Below, piece by piece: positions 24,572-34,405 of a DNA stretch of 64,000 nucleotides. The position numbers and the translations under genes were made by a program. Position 1 is the stretch's first letter; every line of letters starts with the position of its first letter. The stretch comes from Allomyces macrogynus ATCC 38327. Taxonomy: Eukaryota > Blastocladiomycota > Blastocladiomycetes > Blastocladiales > Blastocladiaceae. Location of the stretch: the NCBI GenBank assembly GCA_000151295.1, contig GG745347.1, forward strand, positions 288,075 to 352,074, read 5' to 3'. The notes under the pieces were generated by a model, which saw nothing but the letters and a program-made list of their open reading frames with translations, was not told where the DNA came from and did not search any database.

Positions 24572-25726
24572 TTACTCGGCAAACAGCGACAGCCGTGCAA
24601 ACTCGCTCCCACTCCCGCGGCCTTCGCGCCCACCGCGCATCGCCTCGTCGGGCGTCGCGACGACCCCGCGCTGCTCGTCCCACAGACACCACTTGACCGA
24701 CGTGATCACCTCCCAGACCGTGATCTTTGGCACTTCCTCAAACCACGTCCCCGCATCCTCATGACACGCCCGCAGCCGATAACACGGCACCTTCGCATTC
24801 AAATGGTGCACGTGATGAAACTCGAGCGCGGCCGTGACCCACCTCCACCCATAGGGCACCTGCAAGACACTCGACCCCCGCAACGCCATCACCGTCGCGT
24901 CCCAATTCTTGCCCCGCGCGCGGTGTACGCCATCGAACGTATGCTGCGCGTGGAACAACAGCACGCCGATCGTCGCCGCGATCGTCGCCGACGCGAGCTC
25001 GAACGCCGCCGTCCCATGGGACCAGTGCCAGCCGAGAACGGCGGCCTCAATCGCCCACTCCCACGCGTGCGCGGACGCCTGCTGCACGCCGAAGAACAGG
25101 ACTGCCGGCACGATTCCGGACAGGACGAGCGCTGGGTGCGAGAGGAGCTTGTACGCCACTTGGTCCACTTTCGGCGCGGCGCGGAACCGCGCGGTCGTCC
25201 ATGCGGTATCCGGGAAATCCAAGTCGCCGACGTGCCGGTGATGGAACGCGTGCGTGCGCGTCCAGAAAGAGGCTGGCGTGTACGCGCACGCAGGCATCAG
25301 GACGGACGTAAGCCGGCGGTTCCATTTGGGTGAGGGAAGGTAGGCGCCGTGCGCGAGGTCGTGTGCGAGAATGAAGAGCCGCACGCGGATGAGCGCGGCG
25401 AGTGGCAGGAGCGGCCAGAAGTTGGCGAAGATGGTGTGCAGAGCGAGGAACGCGAGGATGGTTGGCAGGAGCCAGAGAAGCGCGGTGGGGGTGTGCGCGT
25501 GCGCGTATTTCGCAACGTGCGCGTGGATCGCGGCGGCGTCGATGGGTGGAGAGGCGCGCTGGGCACTGGTGCGGGACTTGGCGGCGGTGGCGGCGCGACT
25601 TGGTGCTTGAGCGCCATCTCGGAGGAGACGCGTCGCGGGGTCCTTGGCAGCAAAAGCAGCGTCGGATCGCCGCGGCCGGCACGCGTCATTCTCGGTCACG
25701 GCGCCGGGCGTCGCGAGGGTGGACAT
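24572..25726 (-). CDS. Membrane fatty-acid desaturase
   Basis: Diiron membrane desaturase; single exon, 384 residues. The ATG at 25726 is chosen because the frame upstream has no earlier ATG. The three histidine boxes are HDLAHG (about residue 120), HAFHHRHVGDLDFPDTAW (about 160) and EFHHVHHLNAKVPCYRL (about 305). Two pairs of hydrophobic helices stand where the fold requires them. The NAKVPCYRL ending of the third box is typical of the Delta12-desaturase-like branch, but regiospecificity cannot be read from sequence. No N-terminal cytochrome b5 is present. It is divergent from the 2-oxoglutarate oxygenase gene. Confidence 0.9.
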   Translation of the reverse strand: MSTLATPGAVTENDACRPRRSDAAFAAKDPATRLLRDGAQAPSRAATAAKSRTSAQRASPPIDAAAIHAHVAKYAHAHTPTALLWLLPTILAFLALHTIFANFWPLLPLAALIRVRLFILAHDLAHGAYLPSPKWNRRLTSVLMPACAYTPASFWTRTHAFHHRHVGDLDFPDTAWTTARFRAAPKVDQVAYKLLSHPALVLSGIVPAVLFFGVQQASAHAWEWAIEAAVLGWHWSHGTAAFELASATIAATIGVLLFHAQHTFDGVHRARGKNWDATVMALRGSSVLQVPYGWRWVTAALEFHHVHHLNAKVPCYRLRACHEDAGTWFEEVPKITVWEVITSVKWCLWDEQRGVVATPDEAMRGGREGRGSGSEFARLSLFAE

Positions 25727-26430
25727 GTTTCCTTGCAAGCTGGCCAGTCGGGTCTTGGGTTATTCTTGGTTGCCATGGCCGGTTGAGGGGCGTTTTTATC
25801 CCTTCCGCGGCGGGAGATGCATTGCTGGCGGCCCCATGCAGTAGCAACTTGTGCTTTGACATTCGGCATTTTGTCGACTTTGTTGGATGGTTGGCAACGG
25901 TGTGGCAACTCGGCGAAACTGAGCGTAAGCGCGATACTTGAGAATGCTATCGGAGATTCCCGGGAGCACTGCGATTGGCCAGAGATCACTGATCAGCGAA
26001 ACTCTGGCGACTTTTCAAGATTGCTCTGACAAGATCTCTCCGCCCAACCACCACCGCGCCGCCAGTGCGGGAGGGCGCCACGCGGGTCCAAAACGGCGCC
26101 ATCCTGGCCTTCATCCGGTTCACACGTTTTATCATTTGGGTCGTCGACGCCGTGGGGGCGCAGGGGCGGGGTATAAAAGGTGCTTGCCCCGACGCTCGCT
26201 ATCGCTCTCCAGGTCGCGCGTGCTGTTGGTTGCCTTCTTCTCGCTCTCGTTTGCATCGGTTCGTACGCCGTGGCCCGTGATGGTCGGGCGGTCAAGTCGG
26301 GGCGCTCAACGCTTAGCCATGATCATCCCTCTCTCCGTTTTCGCTGCATCTCGGCTACAGCTCGACGCGAATCTCACCAGCTCGCTCGACCCACTCCACC
26401 AACCGCCCAGACTCCCTGCAGGAAAAAAAG
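25727..26430. other. Divergent promoter region, 704 bases
   Basis: Lies between the desaturase (minus) and the 2-oxoglutarate oxygenase (plus). The plus-strand gene has a clear TATA box here; I see none for the desaturase. Confidence 0.45.
26172..26178 (+). promoter_or_regulatory. TATA box of 2-oxoglutarate oxygenase gene
   Basis: TATAAAA directly after a G-rich run (GGGGCGGGG), about 250 bases before the ATG at 26431. It is the clearest core promoter in the window. The space to the ATG would be a long pyrimidine-rich leader. Confidence 0.6.
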
Positions 26431-27507
26431 ATGGTGGTCCCGCTCGCCCTGCCCGTCGTCGACCTCGCCGTGTACCTTGCCGACCCGACCTCGGCCGCTG
26501 CTCGCGCCGAAGCCGCCAAGGCCGCCGACGCGCTCACCTCGTACGGCGCCCTTCTGGTGCGCGACCCGCGCGTGCCGGAACACGCCAACGCCGAGTTTCT
26601 CGACATGATGGAGGCCTACTTTGAGCAGCCGCACGAGACGAAGCTCGCCGACGTGCGCCCGGAACTGTCGTACCAGATCGGCGCGACGCCCGAGTTCACC
26701 GAGGAGCCCATGTGCCTGCGGGACACCAAGTGTCTCGAGATCATGGCCGCTTTGCCGGAGGCCGACAAGCCTGTGCAGTGGACGGGTGCCGACCCGAAGT
26801 GGCGCTTCTTCCACCGGATCGGCCCCGAGCCAACGGAAACCAAGTTCCCGACGTTGAACGCGCCGCCCGTTGTGCCTGCGGCGTTCGAGGACAAGTGGCT
26901 GCGCGTGATGGACGGGTACGGGCAGCAGCTGCATGATGCGGTCGAAGTGGTGGCCGAACTCGCGGCCGTCGGGCTCGGCATGCCGCGTGACGCATTCACG
27001 TCTCGCGCGCAGTACGGCGCGCACCTGCTGGCGCCGACGGGGTCGGACCTGGCGCGGTTCAATGCTCTGAACACGGTGTTTGCCGGGTTCCACTACGACC
27101 TCAACTTCCTGACAATTCACGGCAAGTCGCGGTTCCCGGGGCTGCACGTGTGGGCGCGGAACACGGGCGTGAAAATGTCGGTTGCCGTGCCCGATGGGTG
27201 CCTGCTGGTGCAGGCCGGCAAGGAGATGGAACTGCTCACGGGCGGCGTCGTGCTCGCGGGCTACCACGAGGTGATTGTCACGGAAAAGACGCTCGAGGTG
27301 GTCGAGCGCAAAAAGGCGGCGGGTGAATCGCTCTGGCGCGTGTCGTCGACGCTTTTCTACCATATCGCGTCGGACCATGTGCTCGCGCCGCTGCCGCCCA
27401 CGGATACGGACGAGAACAAGGCCAAGTACCCGCCGATCGTGTGTGGTGACTATGTTGCCAAGGAGTTGGAGATGATCAGCTTGTCCGGGTCGAAGCCGTC
27501 GCAGTAG
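26431..27507 (+). CDS. 2-oxoglutarate/Fe(II) dioxygenase, isopenicillin-N-synthase-like
   Basis: Single exon, 358 residues. The N-terminal DIOX_N-like part (LPVVDLAVYLADPT, GALLVRDPRV) precedes the double-stranded beta-helix core. Iron ligands are the HxD of GFHYDLNFLTIHG (about H221 and D223) and the distal His of LAGYHEV (about H279). The RVSST segment supplies the Arg that normally grips 2-oxoglutarate. Motifs FPGLHVWAR, VPDGCLLVQAGKEMELLTGG and VVLAGYHEV fit a fungal clade of soluble oxidases. The substrate is unknown; there is no surrounding biosynthetic cluster to suggest one. Confidence 0.9.
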   Translation: MVVPLALPVVDLAVYLADPTSAAARAEAAKAADALTSYGALLVRDPRVPEHANAEFLDMMEAYFEQPHETKLADVRPELSYQIGATPEFTEEPMCLRDTKCLEIMAALPEADKPVQWTGADPKWRFFHRIGPEPTETKFPTLNAPPVVPAAFEDKWLRVMDGYGQQLHDAVEVVAELAAVGLGMPRDAFTSRAQYGAHLLAPTGSDLARFNALNTVFAGFHYDLNFLTIHGKSRFPGLHVWARNTGVKMSVAVPDGCLLVQAGKEMELLTGGVVLAGYHEVIVTEKTLEVVERKKAAGESLWRVSSTLFYHIASDHVLAPLPPTDTDENKAKYPPIVCGDYVAKELEMISLSGSKPSQ

Positions 27508-28856
27508 ATAGTGGAGTTCGAGTGCGCGCCGCGCGTCGTGCGCGGCGTTTTGGGGAACGGTTCGCTGGGGCGCGTCCCGACCATTGTGATCCGCGCCATA
27601 TTGATTCAGCAAAAATATACTGGCCGCTCATAATTTTTGCCAACTGGAACTGACGCGCGCGGGCTTGTGGGTCGGATCGACACCACAGAGCGGCAGGTCG
27701 AAGACGTGCTTGTGCTCACGCGCTGCGGTTTGGGTGGACAGCGTTGTTGATGACCGGAACAAGAGAGACGATAACATAATCACCATCAAACACGACGCGT
27801 AGCGACAGCATGAGCGAGTGCGGGTCACCACGCGCTCCCATCGCACTCATTCGTGCGATGACCTGGACATGACGTCCTGTGATGCGAGCTTGGCCACGCA
27901 TCAGCGTGTCGCCCCAGTCTCGAAAAGCGGCTCTCACGTCGTTACCCTCTTGTTATGTATGAGGGGCTTGTTTGGCGGCCCTCAGCAATGGCAGCCGACA
28001 CTGATGCCGCCGCGCTCGAATCAATCTCAGGGCCCGGCACGATTTGAAATGTCTGGTTTCAGCAATTGCTCGGACAACACGATTCCCGACTGACCGGTCA
28101 TGAACAGGAGACAAGCAAGCTTGATTTTCTACGGCATTGTGCCCAGATTAGCGTGAATCTTCACCAAGAGAACCAAGAACTCGTTGTGCGTACCTTCAAA
28201 CCAGAATTCAAAGGCAAGCACCGCGCTTAGATACGGTCGTGAATTCATGGAGATGAGATCGGTACGGGAGCATGCACCGACTTTCGTAATATGAGCAAGA
28301 TCGCATGTTTCGTCCGAAGCGAGCCTTCCCTCACTCCTCTGCCATTCCCATGCGTTAATGGAGCAGCTGGGCATCAGCGCTCTCCTCTGCTCTTCCTTCT
28401 CCACCCTGTAGACTTGACTCAGCTGGTGTGTTGAGCGGGCTGTGAGTGGTGCTCGTAGAGATACAGCAACGCCATCCGCAGCCAAGCCAAGGCTCTGAGT
28501 CGCAGCAGCGAAAGCATTGCTCTACATGGTGCTCTTTTTTGCTGCTTCCAGCAACCTATACTTTAGCACTCGGCATGAACGACGCGCAAACGCGACAGCC
28601 CGAGCGGGCGACGCAACCTGTACCATATCTTCCATCCTTTATTCAACATAGAGCGCGATCCCGAGTTGCGCAACAGAAAATACCTAGAAACCGGCCGTCG
28701 CTTGTGGCACGCGTTGCAATCGTGCCAGGTGCAGGCGATGGAGGGTCCGCACACAGCTGACGGGTGCAAAAAGTGTTTCATTGTTCCAAAATGCACGATC
28801 CAAAAAAAAAAAAAGGCACGGCAAACCACAAAACAAAAAACGGATATTGAGTGTTC
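27508..28856. other. 1.35 kb region without firm gene
   Basis: GC is lower than in neighbouring genes. A short minus-strand frame near 28129-28250 resembles protein (see findings) but I cannot join it to anything. An A12-type run lies at 28801-28812, a T run on the minus strand, just past the ceramidase stop and perhaps in its 3' UTR. Confidence 0.4.
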
Positions 28857-30268
28857 TCATTCCTTGACCCACACGTACGCGGGGCATGCGTGCTTCTCGG
28901 CCGCTGTCGTTGCGCGCATGCTAATCCGGCGCACGCGTGCCATCGCCCGCACGCCCGCCGTCGCGGTCGCGGCACCTGCGGGGCACACGGCCGTCGACCT
29001 TGCTGCTGCAGCTGCAGCGTGCACGCCGTCGGACTTCGCCGCGCGCGGCGCGGCCACGGCCGCGGTGTCACTCACATCGACTGCCTCGTCAACACCACGC
29101 TTCTCGTCAATGCGCGGCACGACGTACGGCACAACCGCGCGCCAGATCCTCACGTCCACATCGACCCCCCTCGCGCCGAACCGCACTGCGGCCGCGTACA
29201 TGACGCCCAAGTAGCACGCGTACCCGCCGAACACATGCCACCAAGCATGCAATTCGAGCAACCCGCGAAACGGCCACCCGAGCGCATGCTTGATCGGGCT
29301 CAAGTGGCGGCACAATAGGGTATCCGCATTCCAGAGCGCAAACGCGCCGGCGTACGCAAACAGCGCGCGCACAAACAATGCGCGCGCGGGACTCGGGGCC
29401 ACGCGCCAGTTGCTGATATTGAGCGCGATTACGGCCAGCAGCTGGATCCCGTGCGCGACTTGGAAAAACTCGGGGACGCGGATCGACAGGTAAATGGCCG
29501 TCACAAGCACGGGCAGGCCGAGCGACAAGATCGACGTCCATGTGGGCGGTTTTGCGCGGTGTGGGGTGATGCTACACATGGATGTACGCGGGCGGAGTTC
29601 AAGACGATGCGGATCGGGGGTCAGGGTGAGGGGGGAGGACACCGGACGAGATCAGTTCTGGGTCGGTTCCACCCTTGCCTTTTTCGTCTCGCCACACACA
29701 CGGTGTTCCCCGCATGTCGCACAGGCGCCGCGCGGCGCGGCGCCTCTGGCCTCCGTCTCCCGCCGGCCGGTTGTCGGTGCGGGGTGGCGCCAGCGGTAGG
29801 CGGCCCGCCGAGTCAAAGACGAGAACGCACCAGCAGTAGGTCGCGATCCCGCTCGCGAGTAGCATCGGCACTTCGTCGAGGAGCTGCATATGGTACGTGA
29901 GCGTGCCGTGGAACAGGCACGACCCAATGGCAACGACGGCGATGCCCGCAAACGCCGCCGTGAACCGCGCGCCGTACTGGAACTTGTGCGCCATGGCCAT
30001 GGCCGCGACGGCGAGCGACAGCTGGATCACGTTCGAGAAAGTGTTGCAGAACTCGGCGACGTAGGAGAGCACCTCAAAGTTACCCTCGCACCAGTCGACG
30101 AGCGCGTCTGGTGGGCGGCATCAGGTCGACGCGCGCGCGTGGATGGTCAGCGACGGCAGGGATCATGAGGTTGGGCGCAGCAGAGCGTGGTGGAGGTGGA
30201 GGCAGGGGCGACTTACCCGTGGTCCATGGTGGCGCCGCAGCGGATCCGAGCATACTGGGCGCGTGCAT
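28857..30268 (-). CDS. Alkaline ceramidase
   Basis: Integral membrane amidase of the CREST superfamily that hydrolyses ceramides in the ER or Golgi. Exons are 30268-30217, 30107-29723 and 29571-28857 (383 residues). Introns have donors GTAAGT (phase 1) and GTGCGA (phase 2); the second is long (151 nt) and less certain. Marks: DWCEGNFEVLSYVAEFCNTFSN at the N-terminus; the zinc-site region GSCLFHGTLTYHMQLLDEVPM; and the C-terminal LLELHAWWHVFGGY, whose HxxxH supplies two further zinc ligands. Seven hydrophobic helices are plausible. An Ala-rich tail of about 110 residues after the last helix exceeds the usual length. ATG 30253 is an alternative start. Confidence 0.88.
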
Positions 30269-31509
30269 TGGTGGTCGTGAGCTCGCGAGCAGCGTCGGTC
30301 GTCGTGGTCGTCGTTGTCGCGGTCGTGCAGTCTCAGTGCCGGGACGCGGGCGAGAGCACGGTGCGCGGGCGTCGGGGAGGGCGGCGGGCACGGCAGCACG
30401 ACCAAGAGCGTTGCCGGGCTGTCTTATACCACCGCGCGAGGGACGACGCGAGAGAAAAGAGAGGAGAGGATGATCGTCCGGGGGCGTCCGGCGCGACGTG
30501 CGGCCCCTGGCGCATGGCAGTCCGTGCTCCAGCAGCTTTTTCAGTGCCGGCGTGCGCGGCCACTGCGGAAGGATCACGCCGGCTTTGGGCTCTGCTGGCG
30601 GGGTGCAGAATCCCACGCTGCCGCTGCATTTTTTGGGAAAGGGAACCATGGAAGGTCGGGACGCGCCCATGGAAGGATTTGGACTGCTGGGGGCCGGCCG
30701 GCGTGTGGCGCCACGCACCTGTCGAAAGGCGCTACGCTTCCACAATCCGTGGCCGGGAGTTGGCCGGGCCTCGTGACGGCTCCACCGAGATGCGCAGCAG
30801 AGAAGACCGCGGGAGAGCGTCGTTGTGCGTGTGGCGTTGATGGGATGGGGAGGAGGGGGTGGAGGTTTTGTTCGCCCGCGGGGGCGGACGCTTTTTTGGG
30901 GGTGGTGATCAGCCCTTGGGGAGGGTCCAAACACTGGTATTGTGGTGGGGTTTTGGATCGAACATTACCCGGCCCGCCCGGCGGGTCGGGTGGTTCCGGG
31001 CCCTGAAACTGCGCCCCCATGGGCGGTGGCCACGGCGTTGGGCGTTTGGGCACAAGCTTCCCCCGCGCATGATTCAACCCCAGCCAACGTTTCCGAAACA
31101 AAAAATTTATTAGGTAAATAGGTCCCCCCCAAGGCCCCTGAACCGAGGTGCCTTTTCAATACATATTTCCGAGGGAGGTGCTACCGGCCTCCGAGGGGGG
31201 GGGGGGGGGTGGGACAGGTGCCACCACACGGTGCGGCAGGCCGTCGATCCGACGCGACGCCGTTGCAGGCAGCGACAGCAGCTCTTGCGCGTGCACACCT
31301 ACAAGCAAGAGCCGGTACTTCACTGACAGTCTGGGTCGCATGGATCCAGGATGGCGACTGGAATTGTCTCACAGCAGGAGAGCGGTCGCACGGACGTGTT
31401 GGCGCTCCAAAGGGCAACAGGAACATGGATATGTTAACCGTTCCAAAAGTAAAGACAGGGGACTCGGACAAAACAACCGCAACGAAGCGTGCGCGCGCGC
31501 CTCGGCCAT
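30269..31509. other. Region without gene, odd homopolymers
   Basis: Upstream of the ceramidase and downstream of its broken copy. It contains doubled-base runs, CCCCCCC near 31126 and a G run of about 14 near 31196-31209, unlike the rest of the window. No coding frame is convincing. Sequence quality may be poor here. Confidence 0.4.
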
Positions 31510-31940
31510 CTACTCGCTCTTCGTCCTCTTCGCGCCCTTCTCCACCGCGCGCCGCGCGTCCTCGCCCCACACGACATACGGCACCAGCGGCCCCCACCAG
31601 ACCAGAGCAGCGCCACGCCCCGCTCCTTCACAGCGCCGCGTCGACACATGCCTGCATGTGCACGGCCACTATGTAAGTCAGCGAGCAGAAGGACCCATAG
31701 CCGGTCAGCGCGTGCCACCACGCATGCAGTTCGAGCAAAACGACCCACAGGGACCCAACGGCCTCCTTGAGTGGGAACAGGTGCAAGTTGCAATACACAC
31801 TGTCGACGACCCACATAGTGGTGCCGAACGCGTGCGCCGCGAGTCTCTGCCACCGGAGTGCCGGTCCCGCGGCCGCCGAAGTGCGCAGCGCGGTTTTCGA
31901 CACGGTCGGTGCGGGATTCGTGAAGACGCGGCCGTTGCGT
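31510..31940 (-). pseudogene. Broken C-terminal half of a second alkaline ceramidase
   Basis: One minus-strand frame, about 31920-31628, encodes ceramidase features including LFPLKEAVGSLWVVLLELHAWWHALTGYGSF, parallel to the intact gene's HLSPIKHALGWPF and LELHAWWHVFGGY. The expected continuation is in another frame about 50 bases on: WWGPLVPYVVWGEDARRAV, then a Lys-rich end and TAG at 31510. No GT/AG pair restores the frame. The N-terminal half is absent, because the MYG1 gene starts on the other strand at 32071. Best read as a truncated, frameshifted tandem copy; sequencing error in the joining region is possible. Confidence 0.65.
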
Positions 31941-32070
31941 CTGGGTGTGGACGCGAGGCGGCGTTGCGGTGGCCTGGGGGTTGACCCCGCAACGCGGCAC
32001 GCGACAGCGCGTGATCACCCGCACAACGCGTCGCCGTGCGCCGCACCCCTCGGTGATCAGCGTCCAAGCC

Positions 32071-33363
32071 ATGGCCGCCGCTCGACTCCTGACCGGCCGC
32101 ACCACTGCCATCGTCAAGTCGCAACTTGCCGCGACTCGACTCGTCGCTCATTGGACCCCACGCGCTCCTGCTCTCGTCGCTGTTGCTCGCCTGCTTTGCA
32201 CCGCACCGAATCCTTCCACGATGGCCACGCCGTCCTCGCCCAAGCGCATGCGCCCGACGGTCAGTCCACATGCTCCCACCCCATGTACCAATGCGCACAG
32301 AGCATGCATCCAAGCTGACGCCAACCGCTGCAACATTATCTAGCCCCGCATCGTCACGCACTCGGGCACCTTCCACGCCGACGAAGTGCTGGCGTGCCAC
32401 ATGCTGCGCGTGCTGCCCGAGTACAAGGACGCCGAAATCCTGCGTTCGCGCGACGCTGCCGTCTGGGCAACTGCCTCGGTCCTCGTCGACGTCGGCGCCG
32501 AGTACGTGCCGGCGCAGCACAAGTACGACCACCACCAGCGCGAATTCCAGGACACGTTCTCGCCCGCGCACAAGATCCGGCTGTCGTCGGCGGGGCTCGT
32601 CTACAAGCATTTTGGCGCACGCGTGATTGCGACGTTGCTCAGCCTTGCCGAGACGGACCCGCGTGTCGCGCTCGTGCACGCCAAGTTGTACGATGACTTG
32701 ATCGAGGCGTTTGATGCGATTGATAATGGCGTGTCGCGGTACCCGGTCGACGCGAAGCCGGCCTACCGCGACGCAACGTCGCTCTCGTCGGTCGTCTCCA
32801 AGCTGAACCCCTTCTGGAACGAGCCAGCGACCGACGCCGACGTGTTGGTGCGATTCGAAGAGGCCATGTCGATTGTCGGCGCGCACTTTGACCGGTGCGT
32901 GCGGTACCTCGGGCTCGCGTGGGCGCCGGCACGGACCATGGTCGAGGACGCGCTCGCGCAGGTTCCCGTGCGTACCGCATCTACCACGCCGGCCCACGCA
33001 CACATTCTCGTCATGGAGCAGTACTGCCCTTGGAAGGACCACCTGCACACGCTCGAGCCTGTGGCATCGCATGCAGTCACGGCCCCGATCCCGGAGGGCG
33101 CGCCGGTGCCCACAAATGTTCTGCTGTACGTGGTGTTCCCGGACACGTCGGGTTCGTGGCGCGTGCAGGCGATTGCGGTGCGGCCCGACGCGTTCGAGTC
33201 GCGCAAGCCGCTGCCGAGCAAGTGGCGCGGACTGCGCGATGCAGCACTGGACGCGTTGACGGGCGTGCCGGGTGGGGTGTTTATTCATGCGTCTGGGTTC
33301 ATTGGAGGGCACAAGACGCGCGAGGGGGCCATCAAGTTGGCCGAGATGGCCGTGGAAATGTAA
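32071..33363 (+). CDS. MYG1: MYG1 3'-5' RNA exonuclease, DHH-like
   Basis: MYG1 is an exonuclease of the DHH superfamily that processes RNA in mitochondria and nucleolus. Exons 32071-32259 and 32344-33363 (402 residues); donor GTCAGT, phase 0. Marks: PRIVTHSGTFHADEVLACHML; a VDVGAEYVPAQHKYDHHQREF block holding the DHH motif; SSAGLVYKHFG; IDNGVSRYP; and the C-terminal FIGGHKTREGAIKLAEMA. The first 50 residues (MAAARLLTGRTTAIVKSQLA and on) look like a mitochondrial presequence. A second in-frame ATG at 32221 opens MATPSSPKRMRP, a short basic nuclear-type signal. Confidence 0.94.
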
Positions 33364-33579
33364 TCAGTGCACGACGTCGTGCTGGTTGAACTTCTTGTTT
33401 TGGGATGTGGGACGACGGGGTGCGATCTGGGACAGCGAGGTTTGGCTGGGCGTACAGTTACGCGATGTGGCGCAGTGGTGGCTGAGCGGCGGCGCATGTG
33501 GCGCAGCCACTTTCGGCACGTGCCATAGCGGTTGCCGGCTTGCCTGGCGAAGCGTTCGGCGATCGCTCCGCTTGTCCCG

Positions 33580-33580
<1 letters not shown>

Positions 33581-33628
<48 letters not shown>
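33581..33628 (+). repeat. CGT trinucleotide microsatellite
   Basis: About 15-16 uninterrupted CGT units in non-coding sequence, 800 bases upstream of the zinc-finger ATG. Confidence 0.9.
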
Positions 33629-33630
<2 letters not shown>

Positions 33631-34241
33631 ACCTTCAGGCACGTCCACGCTGGTCGTCCGCACCGTCGCCACCCTCGCCCTCGTTGCTCTCTTGTTGGCA
33701 CCGGCCACCGCTCGCCCCCTGGCTTTTGACCCGACAACCACCCCCAGACGCACCCGAATCCCACTCTGGTCGTGATCTGGTCTGCCCGCTTCCCGCTTGA
33801 ATTCCACCACATTTCCCGAGCCAAGATGCCACCTGCAGCGGCCACGGCGCCACGTCGCTCGCCCAGATTGATGCCGCCACCCACGACGGTCGCGGACAGC
33901 CCACCGACAGCAGCAGCATCGGCCGGACCGGGCAGCGATGCGCTCATGATGCTCGCGCTCGCGGCTAACCACGCGGCCGCCGGGCCAGCCTCGCAGCTAG
34001 CGTGCTGGATCGGTACGCTACCACCGTTCTATTGCTGTGATGGATCCAAGTTGTGTTGGCCGTCATGCGCGCGGTGGGATGATCGCAGGTTGGCTCGTGT
34101 GATGTGGACGCGTGCATGTGGCCGCGTCTCCCATGGGCAGCACAACCGCGCCACTCGCTGACCCGCTCGGTCCACGACGACGACGCCCGCGACGACCGCC
34201 GCGCTCACTCTCACCGCTGCTGTCGCCAATCTGCTTGTGCC

Positions 34242-34320
34242 GACGCTGGCGCTGACGCTGGCGCTGACGCTGGCGCTGACGCTGGCGCTGACGCTGGCGC
34301 TGACGCTGACGCTGACGCTG
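34242..34320 (+). repeat. GACGCTGGCGCT minisatellite
   Basis: About six tandem 12-base units (GACGCTGGCGCT) grading into GACGCT hexamers, 86 bases before the zinc-finger ATG. Two plus frames stay open through it (AlaAsp/AlaGly and LeuThr/LeuAla). The gene's own frame hits TGA in each unit. Confidence 0.9.
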
Positions 34321-34405
34321 CCGCGCCCCCTTCCCTGCTCGCCCGCCCGCGCCTCCCCCGCATCCCGCGCTCGCGCCGCTCCCCCATCTCCGCACGCAAT
34401 CCGCC

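Larger units (their letters stand above)
33364..34405. other. Region before zinc-finger gene, with repeats and an upstream frame
   Basis: Holds a CGT microsatellite, a 12-base minisatellite and an ATG at 33826. That ATG opens about 64 Ala/Pro-rich codons ending near a GTACGC donor at about 34019. I could not splice this frame onto the zinc-finger gene, because no AG occurs between the minisatellite and the ATG at 34406. It may be an upstream ORF or a non-coding leader exon. Confidence 0.4.

Noticed and set aside
26374..27612. 412-codon minus-strand frame
   Set aside because: Antisense to the 2-oxoglutarate oxygenase, which has all ligand motifs on the plus strand.
33581..33628. Possible CRISPR-like or regulatory array
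   Set aside because: Simple CGT trinucleotide repeat with no spacers.
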